This document shows positions 35,080-42,951 of a stretch of 64,000 nucleotides of DNA, piece by piece. Source of the DNA: UPXZ01 sp964541615 (lineage in GTDB: Bacteria > Bacteroidota > Bacteroidia > Bacteroidales > Paludibacteraceae); NCBI GenBank assembly GCA_964541615.1, contig CAZIRA010000001.1, positions 5,544 through 69,543 on the forward strand. Direction: 5' to 3'. The notes beneath the pieces are model-generated. The model did no database searches and was not told the origin of the DNA. It was given only the letters and a program-made list of their open reading frames with translations. Made by a program: the position numbers and the translations under genes. The stretch's first letter is position 1; each line of letters starts with the position of its first letter.

Positions 35080-35167
35080 ATAAGATGGCGAGTCACTAAA
35101 ATGGGTTCAATGCCTGTTGATATTTAAGCTGATAGATTATTAATGTACTATATTACTCAATCAAATT

Positions 35168-36712
35168 ATGAAAACCCAAACAAAAATCTCCATAGCTGTG
35201 CTTGCTTTTGCTCCGCTGGCAGTATCTTGTGATAAGGAACCTGTTCTACCAAACGTAGTTCTCATCGTAGCTGATGATATCGGATATGGCGATATTGAGT
35301 GGCTTACAAGCCTGGAAACGGTAAAAACTCCCAATGTTAAGAAATTAGCCGATAACGGCATCCGCTTTTCCAACGCATACAGCACATCTGCAACCAGCAC
35401 GCCTTCACGCTTCGGTTTGTTTACCGGATCTTACCCCTGGCGTCTGGAAGGGACAGGAATTGCAGCAGGAGATGCTGCCATGATCATCAAACCCGAACAA
35501 TACACCATGGGCGATATGTTCAAATCTGCGAACTACATCACTGGCGCAGTGGGAAAATGGCATCTGGGACTGGGGAATGAGGCAGGAAAGCAAAACTGGA
35601 ACGGCGAAATAACTCCCGGACTGAAAGATATCGGATTTGATTATTCATTCATCATGGCTGCCACATCTGACCGTGTTCCTTGCGTATATATTGAAAACGG
35701 GAAAGTTGTGAATCTTGATCTGAGTGACTCCATTCATGTAAGTTACACTCAAAATTTCCCCGGTGAACCTACTGGAAAAAATAATCCTGAAATGCTCCGC
35801 CTGCATCCATCTGATGGACACAACATGAGCATCGTGGACAGCATTCCGCGTATCGGGTTTATGAAAGGCGGTATGTCTGCACGCTGGCACGATGAAAATA
35901 TTGCTGATGATATTACAAATAAAGCCGTTCAATTTATCCAAAAAAACAAAGACAACCCATTTTTCCTCTATTTCGGCACCAACGACATTCATGTTCCCCG
36001 AATGCCGCACGACCGTTTCAAAGGGAAAAGTGGAATGGGATTACGCGGAGATGCTATTCTTTCATTTGACTGGAGCGTTGGCGAGATTCTGAAAACGCTT
36101 GAAGAACTTGGAATTGCTGAAAACACACTGATTATCCTCACCAGTGACAACGGTCCGGTGATTGACGACGGATATAAAGATCGGGCAGTAGAACTGCTTG
36201 GGAACCATGCACCTTCAGCCAGTTTCAGAGGAGGGAAATATTCTTCATTTGAAGCTGGGACACGTGTTCCGTTCATCGTTAGCTGGGGTGATAAAATCAA
36301 AAAAACAGCCACATCCGGACAACTTATTTCACAAATTGATATTTTAGCGTCACTTGCAAAAATCATTGGAGCACAAATTCCGCTTGCAACTGCTCAAGAC
36401 AGCCAGGATTTTTCAGATCTGCTTATCGGTAAATCAAAAAAAGGAAGAGAATGGATCATTCAACAGAATCAGTTTAATAAGCTTGCCATCCAAAATGTAG
36501 AAGGCTGGAAATACATTGAGCCCAGCAGTTACCCTGCATACAATCCAAACACAAATATCGAGTTGGGAAGTTCTCCAAAAGAGCAACTCTATAATTTGAA
36601 AAACGATCCTGGAGAGAAAAACAATTTGGCTGAAAAAAACGAGAAAGAGCTTCATAACCTCCGGGACAGACTTACGTTAGAAAAGGCTAAAGGATATTTA
36701 TTGGCGCATTAA
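35168..36712 (+). CDS. Exported S1-family arylsulfatase-type enzyme, Ser-type
   Basis: This 514-residue sulfatase has a lipoprotein signal (VLAFAPLAVSCDKE). The metal site begins with VVLIVADDIGYGDIEWL. The catalytic motif is in TSATSTPSRFGLFTGSYPWR, with Ser in S-T-P-S-R as the formylglycine precursor. GAVGKWHLGLG and IILTSDNGPVIDDGY are the other conserved blocks, and the C-terminus ends in the usual EQLYNLKNDPGEKNNLAEK. It lies 88 bases behind the first sulfatase and probably shares its transcript. The two are not close copies of each other, so they likely attack different sulfate positions or sugars. Confidence 0.93.
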   Translation: MKTQTKISIAVLAFAPLAVSCDKEPVLPNVVLIVADDIGYGDIEWLTSLETVKTPNVKKLADNGIRFSNAYSTSATSTPSRFGLFTGSYPWRLEGTGIAAGDAAMIIKPEQYTMGDMFKSANYITGAVGKWHLGLGNEAGKQNWNGEITPGLKDIGFDYSFIMAATSDRVPCVYIENGKVVNLDLSDSIHVSYTQNFPGEPTGKNNPEMLRLHPSDGHNMSIVDSIPRIGFMKGGMSARWHDENIADDITNKAVQFIQKNKDNPFFLYFGTNDIHVPRMPHDRFKGKSGMGLRGDAILSFDWSVGEILKTLEELGIAENTLIILTSDNGPVIDDGYKDRAVELLGNHAPSASFRGGKYSSFEAGTRVPFIVSWGDKIKKTATSGQLISQIDILASLAKIIGAQIPLATAQDSQDFSDLLIGKSKKGREWIIQQNQFNKLAIQNVEGWKYIEPSSYPAYNPNTNIELGSSPKEQLYNLKNDPGEKNNLAEKNEKELHNLRDRLTLEKAKGYLLAH

Positions 36713-36737
36713 ATAATGCTCAATACTAAAAACAGAA

Positions 36738-36772
36738 AAAGTTTATTGAAATTGAATCAATAAACTTTTTTT
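36738..36772. terminator. Bidirectional terminator after the sulfatase pair
   Basis: GTTTATTGA (36741-36749) pairs with TCAATAAAC (36757-36765), flanked by A and T runs. Confidence 0.85.
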
Positions 36773-36795
36773 ATTTCAAAAAAACAACAATTAGA

Positions 36796-37374
36796 TTACA
36801 GTTTAACTATGGATTTGCTTTTTTCAATCAAATCTATCGGAAGCCCTAAATCGCCCTTAACTAATTTTGCATTCAATTTATCCACATCAGGTTTTTTCAC
36901 CAGCCATCCCCTGTTTTTCAAATCCATGATTACGTGGTAAAGATGAAACTGGGACTTTGGACGGATATAACCGTAAAATTGCCTGGTAATTATTTTATTT
37001 ACTATTCGAAAGGCGATAAAACCTATCAAAAGGCTTGGGAGAAACGAAAAAATAAATTTCAAAAATTCGGAATTATTTACATCAAAAATTGTATTGACAC
37101 CATTTTGATAAAAAATCATGCTGTAAAAGACATAAAAAGACACAAGAAAAACAGGAATTCCAAAAGTGAAAAGACCTTTCAGCGGTAACTTGCTGCACCG
37201 CCTGCATGAAGGGACTTTTACGCCAATTTCCAATACCGAAAATCCTGATTTTGCATGAGCATTTTTCACAACTTTATAAAGCGTATGTGTACTTTCAAAA
37301 TCTTTCTCAGCGTAATTTTTGCTACAATGATGACATATGGGCAAACCATTGTAATCAATTTCTAAGACTTCCAT
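36796..37374 (-). CDS. Two-helix membrane protein with N-terminal CxxC pairs, unknown function
   Basis: This 192-residue protein is not one I recognise. The N-terminus has CHHC and later CRRC, which together look like a zinc-ribbon-type four-cysteine site facing the cytosol. Two membrane helices follow (FGIPVFLVSFYVFYSMIFY and FLPSLLIGFIAFRIVN). The soluble C-terminus is basic, with the strand-helix pattern YHVIMDLKNRGWLVKKPD. It is transcribed on its own and faces the second sulfatase gene, with no link to it apparent. Confidence 0.75.
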   Translation of the reverse strand: MEVLEIDYNGLPICHHCSKNYAEKDFESTHTLYKVVKNAHAKSGFSVLEIGVKVPSCRRCSKLPLKGLFTFGIPVFLVSFYVFYSMIFYQNGVNTIFDVNNSEFLKFIFSFLPSLLIGFIAFRIVNKIITRQFYGYIRPKSQFHLYHVIMDLKNRGWLVKKPDVDKLNAKLVKGDLGLPIDLIEKSKSIVKL

Positions 37375-37594
37375 TTAATTTGTATTTATAATTTTTTGAA
37401 GACTTACAAGCTTAGGACATTTTCGCAAAAGTCAGTAATGGATTCAAAATTTTCATTCATAACATCTTATACAAAAAAAAACAATTTATCTTAGATAAAT
37501 TAGTTCTTTCTAATATGCTGTATCAATTTCTGTTCCAAACTACATTTTATCTGGATATTTACAGTAAATAAAACTCCAGTAAACAAAAAAATAA

Positions 37595-37632
37595 AAAAAA
37601 AAAAAATACTCCTTATTATTCAGGAGTATTTT
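37595..37632 (-). terminator. Terminator of tdh
   Basis: AAAATACTCC (37603-37612) and GGAGTATTTT (37623-37632) form the stem. On the minus strand it is followed by a run of T residues matching a 14-base A tract (37593-37606). Confidence 0.85.
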
Positions 37633-37662
37633 TTATTAATTTTGGATAAGGATGTAAAATCA

Positions 37663-38688
37663 TTAATCCCAGCTCAGGATCACTTTTCCGCACAGACCGC
37701 TTTCCATGATTTCGAAGCCCTGCTGGAATTCGTCAATACTGAGGCGGTGCGTAATCACCGGAGTGAGGTCGAAGCCCGTGATGAGCATCTGCTCCATCTG
37801 GTACCACGTCTCCCACATCTCGCGCCCATAGATACCTTTAAGTGTCAACGCTTTGAAGATGATTTCGTTCCAATCGACGGTGGTATTATTGGGAAGGATG
37901 CCTAAAAGTGAGATTTTTGATCCATTGTACATATTGTCGATCATGTCTCTGAAGGCGGCGGGTGCTCCTGACATCTCCAGACCGACGTCGAAGCCGCGCA
38001 TCTTGAGCTGTTTCATAGCTTCAGGTATAGTTTCACCCTTCGAGGGATTTACTGTGACTGTTGCGCCCATTTTCCTGGCGATTGCCAGCCGGTAGTCGCT
38101 GAAATCGCTCACCACAATGTGCCTTGCTCCAGCAAAACGGCAGATTCCGGTAGCCATCGTACCAATCAGGCCTGCGCCTGTAATGAGCACGTCCTCACCT
38201 ATCAGCGGAAAAGATAACGCCGTATGCGTTGCATTTCCGAACGGGTCCATAATAGAGGCAATTTCGTCGGGGATGCGATTGTCCAGATGAACGACGTTTG
38301 CAGCTGGAAGTGAAAGGTACTCAGCGAATGCTCCGTCGCGGTTCACGCCTATTCCGACGGTGTTTTCACAGACATGAAGTTTTCCTCTCCGACAGTTGCG
38401 GCAGTGTCCGCAGGCAATGTGTCCTTCGCCTGTTACACGGTCACCGATTTTCACATTCTGCACACCGGCGCCCTTTTCTACCACCACACCCACGTACTCG
38501 TGCCCAATGGTCATCGGAACGTTGATGGTCTTACGGGCCCAGTCGTCCCACTTGTATATGTGCAGGTCGGTACCGCAGATGGAGGTCTTTTTTATTTTAA
38601 TCAGGACGTCGTTGATTCCGACTGCAGGAACAGGAACGTCTTCCATCCAGATGCCCTTCTCAGCTTTTGATTTTACTAATGCTTTCAT
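37663..38688 (-). CDS. tdh: L-threonine 3-dehydrogenase (zinc-dependent MDR type)
   Basis: Tdh oxidises L-threonine to 2-amino-3-ketobutyrate with NAD+, the first step of threonine breakdown to glycine and acetyl-CoA. The 341-residue sequence closely follows E. coli Tdh, including the catalytic zinc site TSICGTDLHIYKWDDWA, GHEYVGVVVE, the four-cysteine structural zinc loop ACGHCRNCRRGKLHVC, the NAD-binding ITGAGLIGTMA and the final SGLCGKVILSWD. The gene is clearly richer in G+C than its neighbours: two 60-base lines inside it count 57-60 percent, against 32 percent in one line of ydbT. The usual partner kbl is not adjacent. Confidence 0.95.
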   Translation of the reverse strand: MKALVKSKAEKGIWMEDVPVPAVGINDVLIKIKKTSICGTDLHIYKWDDWARKTINVPMTIGHEYVGVVVEKGAGVQNVKIGDRVTGEGHIACGHCRNCRRGKLHVCENTVGIGVNRDGAFAEYLSLPAANVVHLDNRIPDEIASIMDPFGNATHTALSFPLIGEDVLITGAGLIGTMATGICRFAGARHIVVSDFSDYRLAIARKMGATVTVNPSKGETIPEAMKQLKMRGFDVGLEMSGAPAAFRDMIDNMYNGSKISLLGILPNNTTVDWNEIIFKALTLKGIYGREMWETWYQMEQMLITGFDLTPVITHRLSIDEFQQGFEIMESGLCGKVILSWD

Positions 38689-38860
38689 AAATTAAAGTTG
38701 ATATTTTTATAGTCGAATATATCTAAAATTTTTTGTGTTAATTGCGAATTTTGTAAAGTTTCTTTTTTGAAAATATTTCTATTGGATTACAAATTTATAA
38801 TTCTTTTCTTAAAGTATATATCTTTTTAGCATTAAATCTTTTTATCTAAAATATTATTCG

Positions 38861-40339
38861 TTAACTTTCAATTTTGTATAACAAATAATCAAGTATTTTC
38901 TTCGCTTCATTCTCATCAATAAATGGGATTCTCAAACTATCCCAGCGTGTAGAAATCGATAAGGATGCTGTTTTACTTTGTTCCTGAAAAATGGATTGAC
39001 GAAGTTTTACGCTTTGAATATTCCTGATTTTCAGCGTACTGATTTTATTGCCAAAAACTCCGGCTTTAACGCGAAGATATTGATTACCGATTTCGGCTTT
39101 ACTTTTTTGGTATCGCAGCCAGGCTGCCACTCCTGTAAATACCAACAAAAAAGGAATTAAAAAAAGGAATTTGATATCATAAAATGCCAGGGCCGAAAAT
39201 ATGATAACAGGATATGACGAATAAAAATAGAGGTTTCTGAAAAAAAAATTCTTCTTTGAATGAATTTCAGAGAAATTATCTGAAGTTAATCCATGATAGA
39301 TATTATTGGTTAATTCCGTGCTTTTTTGAAAACCCGGCATAAAAATCTGCACCTCATTTTTGGATTTTTCGCCAAAACTTAGAAACTGATGAATTTTCAA
39401 GCTGGAAGTTTTCAGCAATTTTTCAAAAACATTCCTTGTTTCCTCAATGACCTGAATTTTATCCAGGTTGATCAACTGCTGTATTTGTTTGACCAGTCCG
39501 GCGTTGTAAGCTATATTATTTTCGAATAATTTCACATTAAGGTTGTAATATTTCATGCAGGTATGCACAATATTTATCAAAACGCTCACTATCAAAATCA
39601 GCACAAAAACAGTAGCCCAGAACATGAACGTTGCTCCATCCGGTACAAATGACCAGGTGATTTCAAGCAGATTTTGCTGTATGCTTTCGCTTAATTGATT
39701 GAAAAACGTGAAAAATACAGCTAACATAATGCTTATCCCTTTCAGGTGATTCCGACTGATCGCAGCCAATAGAAGTTGACGGGTATCGTACTGATAATGA
39801 TGTCTTAATTCCTGATCTTCAGCTGTTTCTATTTGCATAACTGCTTCATCATCAGCATTGATCAGTTGAGTTTTCACACGAGATTGAATCAAAAATTCTT
39901 TCAGTTGATCGGAAGTTTCTAAATCAAGAAAAATCTCTAATTCATTCTTGTTGGATCCGGCTGTATCCACGCTCATGGTAGTAATATCCAGAATTTGCAG
40001 CCAAAATCCCTGCGTGTTGCTGATATTTTGAATTTTATGAAGCGGAATGCTCAAAGTCGTTTTCTTAAAAGCACCTTTTTTTACAATTAATTCATCGTCT
40101 TGCACCTTATAGGAAAAATTCAAATACATCAACACGCCTCTCAGTAAACCAAAAAACACAATTCCGATCAGAATAAATATTATCCGCCAAAACAAGCCCA
40201 GGGCAATATTTTTCGATAAAACAGCAATACCTATCAATCCCCAAAGTTCTTTCACGGCTCTTTTCATGCTGACTATAATCAGGTAGAAAACAGCCGAAAG
40301 TGGCAGTTTATTTTCTCGGGTAAAATCAGTTTGTGTCAT
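38861..40339 (-). CDS. YdbT-like membrane protein with bacterial PH domains
   Basis: This 492-residue inner-membrane protein has the DUF304/bPH2 repeats typical of YdbT. Membrane helices such as IGIAVLSKNIALGLFW and IIFILIGIVFFGLLRG alternate with PH-like blocks. The clearest blocks are VKKGAFKKTTLSIPLHKIQ, LFENNIAYNAGLVKQIQQLI and VKAGVFGNKISTLKIRNIQS, so three PH units are present. Bacillus YdbS and YdbT have been linked to resistance to certain bacteriocins; the general role is unknown. Its ATG lies within the 3' end of the ydbS-like gene (14-base overlap), so the two are translationally coupled. Confidence 0.85.
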   Translation of the reverse strand: MTQTDFTRENKLPLSAVFYLIIVSMKRAVKELWGLIGIAVLSKNIALGLFWRIIFILIGIVFFGLLRGVLMYLNFSYKVQDDELIVKKGAFKKTTLSIPLHKIQNISNTQGFWLQILDITTMSVDTAGSNKNELEIFLDLETSDQLKEFLIQSRVKTQLINADDEAVMQIETAEDQELRHHYQYDTRQLLLAAISRNHLKGISIMLAVFFTFFNQLSESIQQNLLEITWSFVPDGATFMFWATVFVLILIVSVLINIVHTCMKYYNLNVKLFENNIAYNAGLVKQIQQLINLDKIQVIEETRNVFEKLLKTSSLKIHQFLSFGEKSKNEVQIFMPGFQKSTELTNNIYHGLTSDNFSEIHSKKNFFFRNLYFYSSYPVIIFSALAFYDIKFLFLIPFLLVFTGVAAWLRYQKSKAEIGNQYLRVKAGVFGNKISTLKIRNIQSVKLRQSIFQEQSKTASLSISTRWDSLRIPFIDENEAKKILDYLLYKIES

Positions 40340-40844
40340 CTGTTTTTATTTTCTGAAGAATAAACTGTTTTATTTCGTCAGCACGCTCTCTGGAAATTCC
40401 TTTCAGCACAAAATTATTTTCATTTCCTGCAGCTGAGAACACCTCAAAAGATGCCAATCCGAAAGCCCTGGAAAGCACGCCTTGCTCAACTGTAATGTGC
40501 TGAATGCGGTTAAACGGAACGATGATGTATTTTCTGAAAAACAATCCTCTCCGCAGGCAGACATCATTTTCACGAAGTGCATAACCCAGAAAATTGTAAA
40601 TCCGATTAACCGAAAACAACATCACAAACATTAGAATCAGAAAAAACAACGCTGCTGTCAGCAGAATAACTCTTTGTTCAGGAATAAATATAGCTGCTGC
40701 AATTGAAACCAGCAGAGGAATTCCCCACAGAAGAATGTACTCACCGTACAGCACCTTTTTGTATTTTTCTTCAACGGGAACATACTGGATATCATCTGTT
40801 TTAGGAAGGAGTTCCAGGTCTATCTGGTCATTGGTGAAATTCAT
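40326..40844 (-). CDS. YdbS-like membrane protein with one bacterial PH domain
   Basis: This 172-residue protein has two adjacent membrane helices (YILLWGIPLLVSIAAAIFI and ILLTAALFFLILMFVML) and one bPH2 domain beginning LRENDVCLRRGLFFRKYIIV and PFNRIQHITVEQGVLSRAFG. It is the smaller, first gene of a two-gene operon with the YdbT-like gene, and the two products probably form one membrane complex. The family has no established biochemical activity. Confidence 0.85.
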   Translation of the reverse strand: MNFTNDQIDLELLPKTDDIQYVPVEEKYKKVLYGEYILLWGIPLLVSIAAAIFIPEQRVILLTAALFFLILMFVMLFSVNRIYNFLGYALRENDVCLRRGLFFRKYIIVPFNRIQHITVEQGVLSRAFGLASFEVFSAAGNENNFVLKGISRERADEIKQFILQKIKTDDTN

Positions 40845-40963
40845 AATTCAGTGTTTTTATTGAAAATCAGAGTGTAAAATTACAATATTACAGTTTATGA
40901 AACAAGATATAGTTGAGGATAAATTGTAAGTTGAATTTAATTGACAAAAAATGTTTTCTTGAA

Positions 40964-41007
40964 AAAACAAAAGCGACAATTAAGATCATAATCGTCGCTT
41001 TTGTTTT
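40964..41007 (-). terminator. Terminator of the GH109-like gene
   Basis: AAAACAAAAGCGAC (40964-40977) pairs with its complement (40994-41007) around a 16-base loop, and lies about 20 bases past the stop. Confidence 0.8.
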
Positions 41008-41025
41008 AGTTCTATATTTTCCAAT

Positions 41026-42450
41026 TTATTTGGCTAAGGCCTGACGGTATCCTTGAATATCATTCCAGTGTCCGCGTGTAAAATCCGGCACTTCTACAGG
41101 TGCATACCCATTCTCCAAAGAAATTTTTGAAAGAGGAACAAGGCAGCTCCATTCTGCCAGGTCATATACGTCCATATCGAGAGGAAGTCCTTTGCGCAGG
41201 CAGTAAATAAGACGGTAATCCATGATAAAGTCCATCCCGCCGTGGGCTATTGCACCCAGTTTGTTAGCTGTTTCCTGCATTTCTTCAGTCAATATTGGGC
41301 TTTTGTATTTTTCCATTAAGTTCCTTCTTGCTTCATCCGGCATAAAGCTGTGGGCATCCAGTTTGAACAAATCGGGAGCCGCATTTTCCAACGTATTTCC
41401 CTGAAGGGCATATCCCTGACGTGGATATTTACTTGCATAACCGTTAGTTCCGGCAACATTGTACATACGAGAATAAGGTCTTGGAGTAGCTACATCGTGC
41501 TGGATATGAATGGTTTTTCCTTTTTCGGTACGGATAAATGTCATGGTATTCTGACCGTTCTGAAAATCGGCTACTTTTTCATTGAATTTCTTTTCAAGAA
41601 AATTAGGAATGCTTACAGCTTTGCTGTCCATGGAAACCAATACGTTCATCTTGTCGCCACGGTGAATGTCCAATGCCTGGCAAGCAGGTCCCATTCCGTG
41701 CGTTGGATACAAATCACCGCGTTGTTTACGGTTGTATTTCATTCTCCAATCATTCTCGTAGGCATCCCAAAAAGCTTCAAGCTGGTGAATATAAGCACCT
41801 TCTGCATAAAGTACTTCTCCAAACACCCCTTTTTGGATCATATTCAAAGTTGTCAACTCAAAATTATCATACACACAATTTTCGAGCATCATGCAATGTT
41901 TCTGAGTTTTTTCTGCCGTATTGATAACTTTCCAGATTTCATCCATGGTCATGGCACCCGGTACTTCTACCGCTACGTGTTTTCCTTTTTCCATGGCATA
42001 GATTGACATCGGAGCATGCGTACTCCAGTCGGTCACAATGTAAACCAAGTCAATGTCAGAGCGGTTGCAGAGCTCTTTCCAGGCATCGTAGCTTCCACTG
42101 TATGACGCAGCTTCAGGAAGTCCGTATTTTTTCAGGATGTTCTGAGCTTTCGCTACTCTATCCGGATGCAGATCGCAAAGAGCCTTGATTTCTACGCCCG
42201 GAATCTGTGTAAAACGTTCAACGGCACCGGGTCCGCGCATTCCAAGACCGATAAAACCGACACGCACTTTTTCCATTTTTGGAGTAGTCAATCCTAATAC
42301 ATGTTTTTGCCCGGCAGGACGTTTAGGAACCTTTGTTTTTACCAAGTACTTGGATTTTGATTTGGTTTCTTTTGCTGATACTGAGGTGATGGTTCCAACT
42401 GAAAACAACACAACGAATAAAATCAGCAGATAACTTTTAAATGTGTTCAT
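41026..42450 (-). CDS. Exported Gfo/Idh/MocA-family glycosidase, GH109-like (alpha-N-acetylgalactosaminidase)
   Basis: GH109 enzymes cleave alpha-linked GalNAc by an NAD-dependent oxidation-elimination mechanism. The 474-residue protein has a Sec signal peptide (LLILFVVLFSVGTITSVSA). The Rossmann domain starts VRVGFIGLGMRGPGAVERF, and the substrate domain contains GDLYPTHGMGPACQALDI, the block that marks GH109-type members, plus VEVPGAMTMDEIW and MMLENCVYDNFE. Many relatives have a twin-arginine signal, which would allow export with bound NAD; no RR pair is visible here. Related exported Gfo/Idh/MocA dehydrogenases cannot be excluded. It has its own terminator. Confidence 0.82.
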   Translation of the reverse strand: MNTFKSYLLILFVVLFSVGTITSVSAKETKSKSKYLVKTKVPKRPAGQKHVLGLTTPKMEKVRVGFIGLGMRGPGAVERFTQIPGVEIKALCDLHPDRVAKAQNILKKYGLPEAASYSGSYDAWKELCNRSDIDLVYIVTDWSTHAPMSIYAMEKGKHVAVEVPGAMTMDEIWKVINTAEKTQKHCMMLENCVYDNFELTTLNMIQKGVFGEVLYAEGAYIHQLEAFWDAYENDWRMKYNRKQRGDLYPTHGMGPACQALDIHRGDKMNVLVSMDSKAVSIPNFLEKKFNEKVADFQNGQNTMTFIRTEKGKTIHIQHDVATPRPYSRMYNVAGTNGYASKYPRQGYALQGNTLENAAPDLFKLDAHSFMPDEARRNLMEKYKSPILTEEMQETANKLGAIAHGGMDFIMDYRLIYCLRKGLPLDMDVYDLAEWSCLVPLSKISLENGYAPVEVPDFTRGHWNDIQGYRQALAK

Positions 42451-42681
42451 TTCTGTAATTAAAGATTTATTATAAATGATTTAATTCAATTTTATTTTTT
42501 TTCTAAAAGCACAATTTCAAAAATACAATCTGTGAAGCTCATCTTACTGCTCTGACTCTGAGCAATTTTGAGTTATACTTCTTTCTTCAACTTTATGTCC
42601 CACTTTTCCAGCATTTTGAACTACAAAATTACCACTTTCTTTTCTAAATCGGAAAGAACTTTCAATATTTAAAATTTAAAG

Positions 42682-42715
42682 AAAAACTCCCCTGTTAACT
42701 CATGGTTAACAGGGG
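42682..42715 (-). terminator. Terminator of tRNA-Arg
   Basis: A perfect 11-base stem CCCCTGTTAAC / GTTAACAGGGG (42689-42699, 42705-42715) with a 5-base loop is followed on the minus strand by TTTTT. Confidence 0.88.
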
Positions 42716-42732
42716 ATTATCAATTTATGATG

Positions 42733-42806
42733 TGATCCCGGCGGGATTCGAACCCACGACCCACAGCTTAGAAGGCTGTTGCTCTATCCAGCTGAGCTAC
42801 GAGACC
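42733..42806 (-). tRNA. tRNA-Arg (anticodon UCU)
   Basis: The 74-base minus-strand sequence folds as a cloverleaf. The acceptor is GGTCTCG with CGGGATC and discriminator A, the D arm holds AGCTCAGCTGGATAGAGC, the anticodon stem ACAGC/GCTGT encloses loop CTTCTAA (anticodon TCT), and the T arm contains GGGTTCGAATCCC. CCA is not encoded. Confidence 0.97.
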
Positions 42807-42832
42807 ATTTTTTCTTTCCTAAAAAAGCGTTG

Positions 42833-42864
42833 CAAAAGTAAGCCTATTTTTGGAAATATACAAC
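42833..42864 (-). promoter_or_regulatory. Promoter of tRNA-Arg
   Basis: On the minus strand GTTG (42864-42861), a 20-base spacer and TACTTTTG (42840-42833) match the Bacteroidetes consensus with one mismatch. Confidence 0.65.
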
Positions 42865-42914
42865 ACTTTCAGACAAAAACCTTTCGAACAGTAAATTTAT
42901 TGGCAAAAAATAAG

Positions 42915-42922
42915 TAATTTTG
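42915..42922 (+). promoter_or_regulatory. Bacteroidetes -7 box upstream of thrA
   Basis: TAATTTTG matches TAnnTTTG exactly, 30 bases before the thrA ATG. Confidence 0.5.
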
Positions 42923-42951
42923 CCGTTTAGAACTAAACAGGATATATTAAA

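Noticed and set aside
37593..37606. 14-base A tract
   Set aside because: It is explained as the T run of the tdh terminator on the minus strand; it could still vary in length but no gene is disrupted.
41350..42006. 218-codon frame opposite the GH109-like gene
   Set aside because: It is antisense to a well-supported gene and shows no coding character.
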